Source: Hippea alviniae EP5-r
GTDB lineage: Bacteria; Campylobacterota_A; Desulfurellia; Desulfurellales; Hippeaceae
Assembly (NCBI RefSeq): GCF_000420385.1
Contig: NZ_ATUV01000001.1
Location: forward strand, 1,116,001 to 1,180,000
DNA length: 64,000 bases
Direction of reading: 5' to 3'
The translations under genes were made by a program, and so were the position numbers. The first letter of the stretch is position 1; each line of letters starts with the position of its first letter. The notes below the pieces were generated by a model. The model was not told the origin of the DNA. It saw nothing but the letters and a program-made list of their open reading frames with translations, and did not search any database. Of the stretch, positions 26,053-35,970 are shown in pieces.

Positions 26053-27663
26053 ATGTTAAAGAATGTATCAGTTAAAACCATCATTATCTCGGGGCTATTG
26101 TTAATGTTTATAGGTCTCGTTGTATCTGTCATATTTACATCATCGACCATAAATTCAAGCAAACGAATGATTAAACATCTGAAACAACATGACTTTGGAC
26201 AAATTATGTACTACCATGAACTCGAAAAAAGCTTCGCTAAATTAAAAGAAGCCTTACTTAAAGCTTATGCATTAAACGATGACTACTCGCTAAATAAAGC
26301 AAAACAACAGATAAACCAAATAAACAGCATAATTGAAGAATACATATCAAAATATTCAGATTCTTTAACAACTATAGAAAAGGAGAAACTAAGAAATATT
26401 GAGAATGATATAGATGCAGAATTTAACCTAACAAAAGAAGAAATCGAAAAAGAGAGAAAAAATCCAGAAACTAAGCTCTCTCACATCGATTTTCTTGATA
26501 AAAACAACAGCCTTATAGAGAAACAGATAACAGAACTTGTAAACATAAAACTAAACTCTATGAGCAATTTTATGGATTCGATAAACAGCTCCCTAAACAA
26601 ATCCCAAACCATAGGAATAATAATTTATGCAATCTTAGGCATTATGATGATTGCAATGTTTATTATTCTTAAAATGTATCTCATAGACCCATTGAATGGA
26701 GTCCAAGATGTAATGAGAGAAATAGGGTCAGGTAACCTAAATGTAAGGTTTAAAGTTTGGACAAACAACGAAATAGGCAATCTAAAAAGAGAAATGAATA
26801 AAATGATAGAAAACTTGCAAATAATGGTTAAAAATATCAAAGAAGCCACAGAAATAATGGTAAAAGATTCTCAAACCCTCTCAACTGCTGCTTTCGAAGC
26901 ATCTTCGGCAACCGAAGAAACCACAAGAGGTATGGAAGAGATAAGAACTGCCCTGAACGACACCTCAAAAGCTATAGACGACATAGCAAAAGCTGCAGAA
27001 AATGTTACTCATCTCGCAAACAGAATAGCAGAAGTAAACCAAAAGATAATTGAAGACATCGAACACAGAGTCAAAAACATGGAAATCAACGCTAAATTAG
27101 CAGAAGAGACAATGAATCAGATAAACATAGTTGGAGAGTCTTCCAAAAACATAGGCAAGATAGTTGATGTTATTAGTGATATTGCAGACCAAACAAATCT
27201 TTTAGCTTTGAATGCTGCAATCGAAGCTGCACGAGCAGGAGAAGCTGGTCGTGGTTTTGCCGTTGTTGCAGATGAAGTAAGAAAACTCGCAGAGAAGACT
27301 CAAAGCTCAACAGAAGAGATAAGAAGCATGATAGTTAAGATGCAAACAGATGTTGAGAAGTCTATACAAAAGACAAAAGAGACACAAGATAGCATCCTCT
27401 CTGAAGCAAAAGCAATACAAGAGAACAAAGAACACATTAACGAAGTTGTAGAGAGAACAAACCAGACAATAGAAGAAATCTCTTCAACTTCTGCAGCTAT
27501 TGAAGAGATATCTGCAACAGTTGCAGAGATAGATTCGCAGGTTAGAGAAGTTACAGAAGCAGCAAAAGAGAATGCAAAAGCGGCAGAAGATGTAGCAAAG
27601 GCAAGCGAAAATCTTAAAGATATTGCGGAAAAAGTGCAAAGTCTGATAAATAAATTTAAGTGA
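26053..27663 (+). CDS. methyl-accepting chemotaxis protein
   Basis: 536 residues. Membrane helix 1 (about 8-30), a periplasmic helical sensing domain (about 31-188, four-helix-bundle type), membrane helix 2 (about 188-210), HAMP (about 210-265) and a signalling domain. The tip carries [28 protein letters not shown]-type sequence, seen as [18 protein letters not shown] and [19 protein letters not shown]. It senses an unknown ligand and signals to CheA/CheW. Strong AGGAGGT ribosome site. Preceded by the poly-C tract and followed at once by a c-di-GMP phosphodiesterase gene, so its expression may be switchable. Confidence 0.95.
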   Translation: MLKNVSVKTIIISGLLLMFIGLVVSVIFTSSTINSSKRMIKHLKQHDFGQIMYYHELEKSFAKLKEALLKAYALNDDYSLNKAKQQINQINSIIEEYISKYSDSLTTIEKEKLRNIENDIDAEFNLTKEEIEKERKNPETKLSHIDFLDKNNSLIEKQITELVNIKLNSMSNFMDSINSSLNKSQTIGIIIYAILGIMMIAMFIILKMYLIDPLNGVQDVMREIGSGNLNVRFKVWTNNEIGNLKREMNKMIENLQIMVKNIKEATEIMVKDSQTLSTAAFEASSATEETTRGMEEIRTALNDTSKAIDDIAKAAENVTHLANRIAEVNQKIIEDIEHRVKNMEINAKLAEETMNQINIVGESSKNIGKIVDVISDIADQTNLLALNAAIEAARAGEAGRGFAVVADEVRKLAEKTQSSTEEIRSMIVKMQTDVEKSIQKTKETQDSILSEAKAIQENKEHINEVVERTNQTIEEISSTSAAIEEISATVAEIDSQVREVTEAAKENAKAAEDVAKASENLKDIAEKVQSLINKFK

Positions 27664-30152
27664 TGGAGAAGTTAGGTAAAACATTTATAGACATTATAAA
27701 TTCCATCTCCATCATAGGTGTATATATCTATCAAGAAGAAGGAAAAATAGTGTTTTCAAATGAAGCATTCGCAAATCTGCTGGGATATGACAAAGATGAA
27801 ATTTTAAAACTAACAGTATTTGACATACTTTATAAAGACAAGGACTACATAAAAAGCATCATAGAAAAAAGAACAAGGGGTGAAACTTTCACAAAAGAGT
27901 ACAATGAGTTATTTTACAAAACAAAAAGTGGATTTATAAAACCAACTATAAACTTCGGTTATACCATAACATTTAATGGTAAACCGGCAGGGCTTGTAAT
28001 AGTTATAGATTCAACGCAACAAAAACTTTTCTCAATCCTTTACGAGAGTCTCGCAAAAATAATGTTCATAGCAACCTCATCGAAGAATGAGAAAGAGTTG
28101 ATAAAAAAGACAGTTAATACGCTCGTTGAAACCGTAGGGTTTGATCTTGTTGTTGTAGGCAAAATAGACGAAAAGACAAAATTATTCGAACTACATCACA
28201 TAAAAGCAAAATTAAAAGAGTACGAAGAAATATTTAAACAAATGAAGGTTTCAGCGGACGAAAACATACCCGAAGGTAAAGGTAGTATAGGCGAAGCATA
28301 CAGAACGAAATCGATTGTCGTAATAAACAACATTTATAAAGACGATAGAATGAAAGCATGGAGAGAACAACAAAAGAAAACAGGCGTTTACGCTGTCTGC
28401 TCACTTCCTGTTGGCGATTATATAATGGCTTTATATTCAAGAATCCCAGAAATATTTGACGAACAGCACATAAAACTTATAAAAAACATTCAAACTGCTA
28501 TCTCCGCAGCTATAAAAAGAATAAATCTTGAAAGATGGAAAAATCTCTTAAATAGCACCATTGAACAGGGGTTTGACCTCGTAATAATCACCGATAAAGA
28601 ATTAAATATCCTATATCTAAACAGCAACACAGAAAGAATTACAGGGTTTTCAAAAGAAGAGCTCGAAGGCAAAAAGCTTGACTTTCTCCTAACAGAGAAG
28701 GTTAAACAAAAACCTATAAACACAATCAATGGTGGTTTCTACAGAGTTGTATTATGCAAAAGAAAAGACGGCACCCAAATTGATATTCTTCTTAACATAT
28801 CAAAAACCATAGAGGAAGACCAAATATTTTACATAGCCACAGGGAAAGACATAACGGGAAATATAGAGTTGCAAAAAGCTATAGACGAAACACTAAATAA
28901 AGACCAAATAATAGGGCTTTTAAATAGAAACGCATTTGTAAAAGCTATAGAAAAATTCATACATAGAGCAAAACACAAAAATTTAATCGGTGCTGTTGTT
29001 GTTATAAATCCAATAGAGTTCTCAACAATAAACAAAGCATTGGGATTTAAAAAAGCAAACAGCATACTCAAACAGATAGCTGAAAGACTCATAAATTTCT
29101 TGCGTGAATACGACACTGTAGCAAAACTCGAATCAGACAGATTCGGTGTTCTAATAAAAGACATTCAAAGAGAAGAGGACGTGTTTGTTATTGTAAAAAG
29201 ACTTCTCGATGTGCTTTTTAAACCATATTCAACAGGTTCAAGTAGCATAATTATGGGATTTAACGCAGGAATATCAATGTTTCCATCAGATTCAAAAGAT
29301 GCGGAAGAGTTGATTGAAAAAGCAGAGATAGCTATTCCTGAAAGCAAAGAAAAATCCGTAAATCTCGGGTTTTACAGAGACTCTCTCAAAGAGAAATTTA
29401 CAAAAAGGGTTCAGATAGAATCATCATTCCTAAAAGCTTTAGAAAACGACGAGTTCGTGTTCTTCTTACAACCCTATGTAAATGCAAACGATTTAAGCAT
29501 AGGTGGAGCAGAAGCCTTAATAAGATGGAAGAAAAACGGCAAGATAATATCTCCTATGGAGTTTGTGCCAATACTCGAAGAGATGAAACTAATAAAGGAT
29601 TTGGAAATTTGGACTGTAAACAAAAAGCTGCCATGTCTTAAAAATATTATAGAAAAAGGAATACCAATAGCTTTAAACATATCTCCTGTAAGTCTAAATG
29701 ACGACCTGTTTGTAGAAAAGCTGATAAATAGTGTCAAAGAAAACGGCATCAACCCTAAAATGTTGAGAATAGAGATAACCGAAAGGTTGTTTATAGAAAA
29801 TCTGCAGAAAGCCGCAAAAACATTAAATAAACTTAGAAACAAAGGATTTAAAATAATGGTTGACGACTTCGGAACAGGTTACTCTTCTTTATCATATATT
29901 TCAAAATTGCCACTTGATTTCATAAAAATCGATATCTCGTTCACGAGAATTATCTTAAACGATGCAAAAACTCTATCAATAGTAAAAACAATACTATTTA
30001 TGGCAAAAGAGCTGGGCATAAAAACCGTCGCAGAAGGTGTCGAAACAAAAGAACAGGCAAACTTACTAAAACAGATAGGCTGCGATTATCTGCAAGGTTT
30101 CCTATTCTACAAACCCATGCCAGCTGAAGAGTTAGTCAAACTAATACGATAA
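27663..30152 (+). CDS. PAS-GAF-PAS-GGDEF(degenerate)-EAL protein
   Basis: About 829 residues, no membrane helix. PAS (1-115, FSNEAFANLLGYDKDEILKL), GAF (about 125-290), second PAS (about 300-410), a GGDEF-like domain whose signature reads ESDRF, so diguanylate cyclase activity is unlikely, and a full EAL domain (580-829). The EAL residues are present: GAEALIRWKK, ALNISPVSL, IEITERL, VDDFGTGYSSL, DFIKID, AEGVETKEQA. Most likely a cytoplasmic c-di-GMP phosphodiesterase regulated by small ligands. The ATG overlaps the chemoreceptor stop (TGATG); a GTG one codon earlier is also possible. Confidence 0.92.
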   Translation: MEKLGKTFIDIINSISIIGVYIYQEEGKIVFSNEAFANLLGYDKDEILKLTVFDILYKDKDYIKSIIEKRTRGETFTKEYNELFYKTKSGFIKPTINFGYTITFNGKPAGLVIVIDSTQQKLFSILYESLAKIMFIATSSKNEKELIKKTVNTLVETVGFDLVVVGKIDEKTKLFELHHIKAKLKEYEEIFKQMKVSADENIPEGKGSIGEAYRTKSIVVINNIYKDDRMKAWREQQKKTGVYAVCSLPVGDYIMALYSRIPEIFDEQHIKLIKNIQTAISAAIKRINLERWKNLLNSTIEQGFDLVIITDKELNILYLNSNTERITGFSKEELEGKKLDFLLTEKVKQKPINTINGGFYRVVLCKRKDGTQIDILLNISKTIEEDQIFYIATGKDITGNIELQKAIDETLNKDQIIGLLNRNAFVKAIEKFIHRAKHKNLIGAVVVINPIEFSTINKALGFKKANSILKQIAERLINFLREYDTVAKLESDRFGVLIKDIQREEDVFVIVKRLLDVLFKPYSTGSSSIIMGFNAGISMFPSDSKDAEELIEKAEIAIPESKEKSVNLGFYRDSLKEKFTKRVQIESSFLKALENDEFVFFLQPYVNANDLSIGGAEALIRWKKNGKIISPMEFVPILEEMKLIKDLEIWTVNKKLPCLKNIIEKGIPIALNISPVSLNDDLFVEKLINSVKENGINPKMLRIEITERLFIENLQKAAKTLNKLRNKGFKIMVDDFGTGYSSLSYISKLPLDFIKIDISFTRIILNDAKTLSIVKTILFMAKELGIKTVAEGVETKEQANLLKQIGCDYLQGFLFYKPMPAEELVKLIR

Positions 30153-30199
30153 TATATTAACTTTCTTCAATTTTTCTAATTATTTTGATAAAATTAAGC

Positions 30200-30760
30200 A
30201 TGTTTAGAAATAAAAAGTGGCTAAAGTCCATCTTCTCTTTAAACATATCAGAAGAAATCTCCAACCAATCCCGCATATCGGCTGTAATTATACCTTTTTT
30301 ACCAAAAAATGGCGAGTGGTTTCTGATTTTTGAGAAAAAAGCCAAAAGCTTGAGAAAACATGCAGGTCAAATAAGCTTTCCGGGTGGCATAAAAGAGCCG
30401 AACGACAAAACCCTTCTACATACTGCAATCAGAGAAACATGTGAAGAGATTGGTATATGTGAAAACGACATAGAGATAATTGGCAACATCGAGCCGACAA
30501 AAACATTAACGACGGATTACCTTATCTATCCATTTGTCGGCATAGTAAACAGACAACCACCATACAAAATCAATCCGGACGAAGTCGAGAAACTACTCTT
30601 TGTTCCCTTAAACTTTCTCATCGAGCACTATCCTATCAAAAAAGGAAAACTCAACTATAACGGAAAAATCAGGGAAACACCACTTGTTGAATATGAAGGT
30701 GAAATCATCTGGGGAGCAACGGCAAGGATTTTAAACAAGCTTTTACCAAAACTGTTATGA
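30200..30760 (+). CDS. NUDIX hydrolase, CoA pyrophosphatase-like
   Basis: About 186 residues. LRKHAGQISFPGG is the mark of the CoA-pyrophosphatase (NudL) subgroup, and the Nudix box follows as GG-x2-EPND-x8-IRETCEEIGI. Cleaves CoA-type or other nucleoside diphosphate derivatives. I use the ATG at 30200; a TTG five codons upstream is in frame, and neither has a clear Shine-Dalgarno sequence. Its stop overlaps the antiporter start (ATGA). Confidence 0.85.
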   Translation: MFRNKKWLKSIFSLNISEEISNQSRISAVIIPFLPKNGEWFLIFEKKAKSLRKHAGQISFPGGIKEPNDKTLLHTAIRETCEEIGICENDIEIIGNIEPTKTLTTDYLIYPFVGIVNRQPPYKINPDEVEKLLFVPLNFLIEHYPIKKGKLNYNGKIRETPLVEYEGEIIWGATARILNKLLPKLL

Positions 30761-31956
30761 TAGATTCAATCGCCTTAATCGTTATATTAAGCTTTCTCAT
30801 TCCAATAGCATCAACAAGACTACTTGGTGGTGCAATACCTTCTGTTGCCTTCGAGATATTTGCAGGTTTTATTATAGGAAACAGCGGACTAAAACTCATA
30901 ACAACAAATGGCGAAACTATGGAGTTTTTGTCAACCTTTGGGCTTGCGTTTTTAATGTTTTTAGGCGGACTTGAGAGTGATTTAAACTTCAAAAAATTCT
31001 CAGGCAAAAGTTTTTTTAACTCTCCAATATTTATAGCGGCACTAATTTTAATACTAACAGCCGTATTCTCATGGTTCTTCTCAAAATTTTTAATATCACA
31101 ATTTGATTGCGCAAACAGTGTTTTATACCTAACCCTTATATTCTCCACAACTTCTGTGGCAATAGTCTTTCCAACATTAAAATCGAGAAGCGACCTTAAA
31201 CTCGCATATAAACAGACGCTTCTGTATGCCGCCTTTTTAGCCGACTTTTTAACGCTTACGGCAATATCTATCTTCTCATTCTATAAAGAAAAAGGTGAGC
31301 CAATTGCAGAGATACTGCTTCTATTTTCTATCTTCGGCATAGCGTTCCTTATTATTCGATTCTTAAAAAGAGCTCCACAGCATAAAGCTATACACGAGTC
31401 TGTCTCTATGCTCAAACATAAATCACATATTCAGTTTGGAATTCGCGGTGCGTTTGCCCTGCTCTTTCTGTTTATGTTTCTTGCAGAAAAGTTTGGCATT
31501 GAAGTAATATTGGGAAGTTTCATAGCAGGATTGATTATCTCAAACCTAAACTCAAGAGAAACAAAAGTCTTAAGAATAAAACTCGATGCGCTCGGGTATG
31601 GATTCTTCATTCCGTTTTTCTTTATCTATCAAGGAGCAAAAGCTACCTTACCTTTTGATACAAAGATTGGCTTAGAGTTCTTATTAACAATCGTAATTGG
31701 TGGCATTCTGATAAAAATTTTAGCATCACTGCCACTAAAGATAAGATTCTCTTTAAAAGACACAATAGCAGGTGGCATACTTTTAAGCGGAAGGTTAAGC
31801 TTGATTATTGCTGCAAGCATTATAGGTTTGAAACTGGGTATAATTGACAGAGAAGTAAACTCAGCTATTATCATCCTTGCTGCAATAACATGCATTCTAA
31901 GCCCAACGCTCTTTGGCATTATAAAGAAACCCAAAAAACAGAAAAATTTGATATAG
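30757..31956 (+). CDS. CPA2-family cation:proton antiporter
   Basis: 399 residues, 12 or so membrane helices, Na+/H+ exchanger fold (PF00999). Recognisable: ASTRLLGGAIPSVAFEIFAGFIIG at the N-terminus, FLMFLGGLESDL, the core STTSVAIVFPTL, and SRLSLIIAASIIGLKLG-like sequence (SGRLSLIIAASIIG) near the end. It lacks the C-terminal TrkA domains of KefB/KefC. It would move K+ or Na+ against protons across the inner membrane; the ion is not predictable. Coupled to the NUDIX gene by a 4-base overlap. Confidence 0.9.
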   Translation: MIDSIALIVILSFLIPIASTRLLGGAIPSVAFEIFAGFIIGNSGLKLITTNGETMEFLSTFGLAFLMFLGGLESDLNFKKFSGKSFFNSPIFIAALILILTAVFSWFFSKFLISQFDCANSVLYLTLIFSTTSVAIVFPTLKSRSDLKLAYKQTLLYAAFLADFLTLTAISIFSFYKEKGEPIAEILLLFSIFGIAFLIIRFLKRAPQHKAIHESVSMLKHKSHIQFGIRGAFALLFLFMFLAEKFGIEVILGSFIAGLIISNLNSRETKVLRIKLDALGYGFFIPFFFIYQGAKATLPFDTKIGLEFLLTIVIGGILIKILASLPLKIRFSLKDTIAGGILLSGRLSLIIAASIIGLKLGIIDREVNSAIIILAAITCILSPTLFGIIKKPKKQKNLI

Positions 31957-31997
31957 TTGAATAAATTTCTTACAATCTTAAAAACAAGGAGGAAAAG

Positions 31998-33056
31998 ATG
32001 AAAAAAAGTCTATTAATAAGCATAGCAGCTGCCGCACTTCTAATCATCGTATCCGTTGGTGTATATCTTTATTTGAACGCATCTTTTGAAAAAAAAGCAA
32101 AAGAGCAGATAGAAAATTTAACAAAGAATAACAACACAATAAAAAATTTTTATTACAAAAATCTAAAAGCCAATTTATTCTCAAAAAGCATTCAGCTTAA
32201 AGGTATAGAATTTGAAGTCGAAAATAAGGGCAACATAACAGGAAAAGTAAAAGTCAAAGAAGTTGTACTCAAAGGAAACCTAAATAACGATTATGAAGCG
32301 GAGTTCAAAAATGCAACCTTAATAAATATGAACATAAACGGACCCACTCAACTCATAGGAAAAACCATCTTAACGGCAAAAAATGGCGAGTTTGAATATA
32401 AAGACAGAAAGGGTAAAATAAAGTACGAGTTCTCAGTTGAAGATATAAAGTTCAACAAAAATTTCTTTAAAGATTTACAGAACAACAGTAAGCAGGTAAA
32501 TGAAATCCTGACGGATGTAATAAAAATAGACAACCCTATCGAGATAGAAGGAAAAATCGAAGCAAACAAAAATAAGAAAACATTTAAAGTAAAAAAATAC
32601 AAAATAGATTGGAAAAATAACTTTTCGTTTGAATACTCCCTAAAGTTCGAAAACATAAACTTCTACAAACTAAAAAAAATTGCAGATGAATTAAATAACA
32701 ACAAAAACCAAAATCCCTTGGCTGTACTTGAATTTTTCGGGGAGTTGGGAAAAATAAAACCTATAAAAATAGCTTTTGAGATAAAAGATAGCGGACTCAA
32801 AGAAAGATTATTTAACTATATAAAAAGCAAAGATAATCAGACAAAAGAGCAAATTATAAATGAACTTGAAAATAAACTGTCAAATTCAGAGTTTAGAGAT
32901 TTTAAAGATGCAATAATAAACTTTGTAAAAACAGACAACGGTAAAATAAAACTAACCATAGAAAACCCAAATAAATTATCGATAAGCGAGATTATTCAAA
33001 ATGCAAACTCTTTTAGGGACATACAAGAAGAGCTCAAGATAAAACTCTCAAATTAG
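31998..33056 (+). CDS. membrane-anchored protein of unknown function (DUF945/AsmA-like?)
   Basis: 352 residues, very Lys/Asn-rich. One N-terminal membrane helix (about 4-26, LLISIAAAALLIIVSVGVYLY), then a large periplasmic domain of alternating beta-strand character (IQLKGIEFEVENKGNITGKV). The N-terminal pattern, a helix then a long lipid-transfer-like beta domain, recalls DUF945/YdgA or AsmA-like proteins, but I do not recognise it firmly. AGGAGG ribosome site. Followed 12 bases later by RidA. Confidence 0.6.
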   Translation: MKKSLLISIAAAALLIIVSVGVYLYLNASFEKKAKEQIENLTKNNNTIKNFYYKNLKANLFSKSIQLKGIEFEVENKGNITGKVKVKEVVLKGNLNNDYEAEFKNATLINMNINGPTQLIGKTILTAKNGEFEYKDRKGKIKYEFSVEDIKFNKNFFKDLQNNSKQVNEILTDVIKIDNPIEIEGKIEANKNKKTFKVKKYKIDWKNNFSFEYSLKFENINFYKLKKIADELNNNKNQNPLAVLEFFGELGKIKPIKIAFEIKDSGLKERLFNYIKSKDNQTKEQIINELENKLSNSEFRDFKDAIINFVKTDNGKIKLTIENPNKLSISEIIQNANSFRDIQEELKIKLSN

Positions 33057-33068
33057 GAGGCAAAAAAC

Positions 33069-33437
33069 ATGAAAGCCATCCATACGGACAAAGCACCGAA
33101 AGCCTTAGGCCCATACTCTCAGGCAGTAGTCGAAGGCAATTTTTGTTTTGTCTCTATGCAACTTCCCATAAACCCAGAAAACGGCCAGATAGACAGTGAT
33201 ATAAAAAATCAGACAAAACAGGTTATAGAGAATGTAAAAAACATTCTTCAGCAGGCTGACTTTAATCTCGAAAATGTTGTAAAGGCAACCCTTTACATAA
33301 CTGACTTAAACGATTTTGCAACGATAAACGAGATATACGCAGAATACTTCACACATAAACCCGCTCGCTCCTTAGTCGTTCAAGCAGCTATGCCAAAAGG
33401 AGCAAGTGTTGCTTTGGATGTTATAGCATGTAAATAA
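33069..33437 (+). CDS. RidA/YjgF-family enamine/imine deaminase
   Basis: 122 residues. Hydrolyses reactive enamines and imines made by PLP enzymes such as serine/threonine dehydratase. KAPKALGPYSQAVVEGNF at the N-terminus, the NVVKATLYITDLNDFATINEIYAEYF middle and PARSLVVQAAMPKGA with the conserved arginine at the C-terminus are all intact. AGGAGG ribosome site. Soluble and cytosolic, probably trimeric like its family. Confidence 0.94.
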   Translation: MKAIHTDKAPKALGPYSQAVVEGNFCFVSMQLPINPENGQIDSDIKNQTKQVIENVKNILQQADFNLENVVKATLYITDLNDFATINEIYAEYFTHKPARSLVVQAAMPKGASVALDVIACK

Positions 33438-33458
33438 ACCCCATAAAAGGAGCATTAA

Positions 33459-34526
33459 GTGTTCATCAGAACCTTCAGAAATAAAGAATTCATTGATAGA
33501 GATAAAGAAATAAAGTTTCTGCTTGAGCGATTCAATGAAGTGCCAGATGAAATTCTCTGGCTTTATGGACCCAAATCCTGTGGCAAAACAACACTCATTG
33601 AGTATGTTGTTGAAAAGGAGCTGTTTGAAGATTTTGAGAATCTGAAGCCAAGAGATAACTATTGGGTTAGGTATGTAAACTTAAGAGGGAAACTCATATC
33701 AAGCTACGGGACATTCTTTGAGTCTTTCATTAAGTCAGAAGAAGATTATGAAGTTCAAAAAAGTATATCTGCAGGAGTGTCTATTGCAGTAATCACACTT
33801 AAAGCAGAAGTCTTAAAACAGGTAAAAGAGAGAAAAAAGGATTTATTTGATGCTCTAATAGATGAACTTTATAAAAAGGTAAAGAAAGAAAATAAAAAAC
33901 CCATTCTCATTATTGATGAGATTCAGACATTGGAAGAGATTTACATCAATGGAGAAAGAGAGCTCCTAAAAGAGTTTTTAAACTTCTGTGTAAGATTGAC
34001 AAAAGAGACGCATCTGTCTCATGTTGTAATCCTTTCTTCAAACACAATCTTTATAAACAGGATTTACAACGAAGCAAAACTGAAAGAGACAAGCACATTT
34101 TACAAAATCGACCATCTCGATAAAGATACAGTGTTTGAATATTTAGACTACCACAAAATACCAAAAGATAAACAAAACCTAATCTGGGATTATCTCGGTG
34201 GAAGCATATACAGACTGCAAAAGTTTTTAAGGGATAAAAATAAGCTTGATTCAATTGAAGAGTATTTAAAAGAGCAAGTAAATCTGGCTTTTAGTGAAAT
34301 AAAACACATATTTATAATGGAAATGGAAAACGAAGAAATAGATATATTTAAACAGATAGCAAAGACGATAGCAGAAAACGGATTCTATCTTCTAAAAGAC
34401 AAAGAAGACAAAAAGTTTGTTAAGGTTGTAAGCTCCATGAGCCAGAAAGAGATTCTATTCTTTGACCCTTTAAGCGATAAAATAAAGGGAAACAACCGGC
34501 TGTATGAGAAGGCATTTGAAAAATAA
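33459..34526 (+). CDS. AAA-like ATPase (ATPase_2 type), intact paralogue
   Basis: 355 residues. DRDKEIKFLLERFNEVPDEI, Walker A YGPKSCGKTT (about 37-46), Walker B PILIIDEIQTLEEIYINGE, then a lid and a winged-helix-like C-terminal part. This group is common in archaea and thermophilic bacteria; its function is unknown, and STAND-like or DNA-related roles have been suggested. Start is GTG, 7 bases after AAAAGGAG. The broken copy at 20233-20950 is its closest relative in the window, which suggests a multicopy family that spreads and decays. It converges on the RND operon with only 5 bases between. Confidence 0.85.
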   Translation: MFIRTFRNKEFIDRDKEIKFLLERFNEVPDEILWLYGPKSCGKTTLIEYVVEKELFEDFENLKPRDNYWVRYVNLRGKLISSYGTFFESFIKSEEDYEVQKSISAGVSIAVITLKAEVLKQVKERKKDLFDALIDELYKKVKKENKKPILIIDEIQTLEEIYINGERELLKEFLNFCVRLTKETHLSHVVILSSNTIFINRIYNEAKLKETSTFYKIDHLDKDTVFEYLDYHKIPKDKQNLIWDYLGGSIYRLQKFLRDKNKLDSIEEYLKEQVNLAFSEIKHIFIMEMENEEIDIFKQIAKTIAENGFYLLKDKEDKKFVKVVSSMSQKEILFFDPLSDKIKGNNRLYEKAFEK

Positions 34527-34531
34527 AATAG

Positions 34532-35344
34532 CTATTTTGATATCTCTTTTAGCCTATCCAATAATTCTTTGGGTGTGGTATCAAGCTTTTCAGCTACACT
34601 TTTAAGCGTATCATCAGGGTTAATCTCGACTCCCTTCTCCTTTAAATATGCTTTTACTTTTCCAAACTTTATAACACCTTCCGAAGCAAGCTCTTTTATT
34701 GTCTTTTTACCAATTCCGAAAGATATAGTTGGTTCATCACTCTTCTTTAGCGCCTTTATCGCAATGTATATGTTCATAGGTGTTGTATTATTTTTCTTTG
34801 CTATCTCTTTTAAACTCTCATCTGCCGACTCAACCCTTATTCCTTTCTCGCTAAGAATCTTCATGGCTTCATTTAAATCTATTGACACCCTTTTGCAAAA
34901 AACTCTAAGACTTGATTCTTCTGCATGACCGTAAGGTGGTTGATAATCTGGACTCTTTATCCAACTATCCTTCAGATAGGTCTCAAAGTCAAAATAAGAT
35001 TTAAAAGGTTGAAAATGATACAAACCACCAAGAAAGAAAACAACAGAAACAATCAAGCTAAGCAAAAACTCAAGTCTTGTAAAGCTTATCTTCCTTGCTT
35101 TGTTTTTTAGATAATTAACAATGGCATTCCAATTTAGATAAACATGAATAACACCAAATATCAGAAACAAAACCATAAAAGAGACATGAATATCGCTATA
35201 CTGAGTTTTGGTAAGCCCTAAAAACTTCCAACCAGTCCAATAAGCAACTTTCCCCTGCGGAACAAAAAACAGCACGATTCCAGTAAATGACATAACTATA
35301 AAAGAAAACAACATAATTAGAGAAGTAAATCTTCTTAGACTCAC
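34532..35344 (-). CDS. DUF4405-like cytochrome-b-type membrane protein, long copy
   Basis: 270 residues. Four or so membrane segments in the first 115 residues, with histidines in YSDIHVSFM and GVIHVYLNW placed as in heme-b binding four-helix proteins, and FQPFKSYFDFE after the last helix. The C-terminal half has two related soluble modules, KGIRVESADESLKEIAKKN and KGVEINPDDTLKSVAEKLD. It overlaps its shorter paralogue by 4 bases and is the last gene of the TetR-TolC-adaptor-RND operon. The heme is inferred from the family; a redox role beside an efflux pump is not known to me. Confidence 0.75.
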   Translation of the reverse strand: MSLRRFTSLIMLFSFIVMSFTGIVLFFVPQGKVAYWTGWKFLGLTKTQYSDIHVSFMVLFLIFGVIHVYLNWNAIVNYLKNKARKISFTRLEFLLSLIVSVVFFLGGLYHFQPFKSYFDFETYLKDSWIKSPDYQPPYGHAEESSLRVFCKRVSIDLNEAMKILSEKGIRVESADESLKEIAKKNNTTPMNIYIAIKALKKSDEPTISFGIGKKTIKELASEGVIKFGKVKAYLKEKGVEINPDDTLKSVAEKLDTTPKELLDRLKEISK

Positions 35345-35970
35345 TGCTTAGCCCCCTTATTAGAGCCTTCTTTAAACGGTTTTATTATAGCATGTATTTC
35401 TGCAGGTGTCGTGTTATTATGTAAGGCTATCTCTTTTAGACTCTCATCTATTGAGTCAACTCTTATACCTTCTTTTTTGAGTGCTTCCAAGGCCTTAGTT
35501 AAATCTATGGAAGTCTTTTTACACAACACTTTTAAGCTCGACTCTTCTGCATGACTATAAGGCGGCTGAGATTCCATGCCCTTCAACCATATGCTCTTTA
35601 TACGAACTTCAAAGTCAAAATACGACTTAAATGGCTGAAATGTGTATATGCTGCCAATAAAAAATAGAGTTATAATACCCAAACTCACGATAAGCTCACT
35701 CTTTTTAAAAGATATTTTACCCTTCTTATTCTTCAAATAATTCAAAATAGACTTCCAATTAAGATAGATGTGAATAATCCCAAAAGCCACAAACACAACC
35801 ATAAATGCCACATGAAGCTTCTCGTATTGAAGCTTGTTAAGTCCCAAAAATCTCCAGTTTATCCAATCTGCAATATCACCCCATGGAACGAGAAATAAAA
35901 CAATCCCGCTAAAAGACATAATTATAAATGAAAACAGCATAACCAACGACGTAAGTCTTCTTAAGCTCAT
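35341..35970 (-). CDS. DUF4405-like cytochrome-b-type membrane protein, short copy
   Basis: 209 residues, a tandem duplicate of the next gene: the first 30 residues and the segments AHVAFMVVFVAFGIIHIYLNW-like (KLHVAFM, GIIHIYLNW) and YTFQPFKSYFDFE match closely. It keeps one C-terminal module (KEGIRVDSIDESLKEIALHN) and lacks the second. Starts immediately after the RND permease stop, so it is clearly in that operon. The HVAFM/GIIHIY histidines could bind heme. Confidence 0.75.
   Translation of the reverse strand: MSLRRLTSLVMLFSFIIMSFSGIVLFLVPWGDIADWINWRFLGLNKLQYEKLHVAFMVVFVAFGIIHIYLNWKSILNYLKNKKGKISFKKSELIVSLGIITLFFIGSIYTFQPFKSYFDFEVRIKSIWLKGMESQPPYSHAEESSLKVLCKKTSIDLTKALEALKKEGIRVDSIDESLKEIALHNNTTPAEIHAIIKPFKEGSNKGAKQ

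Noticed and set aside
34525-34538. AAAATAGCTATTTT palindrome between the convergent ATPase and DUF4405 genes as a bidirectional terminator
   Set aside because: It has no loop and no GC-rich stem; it is too weak to call.
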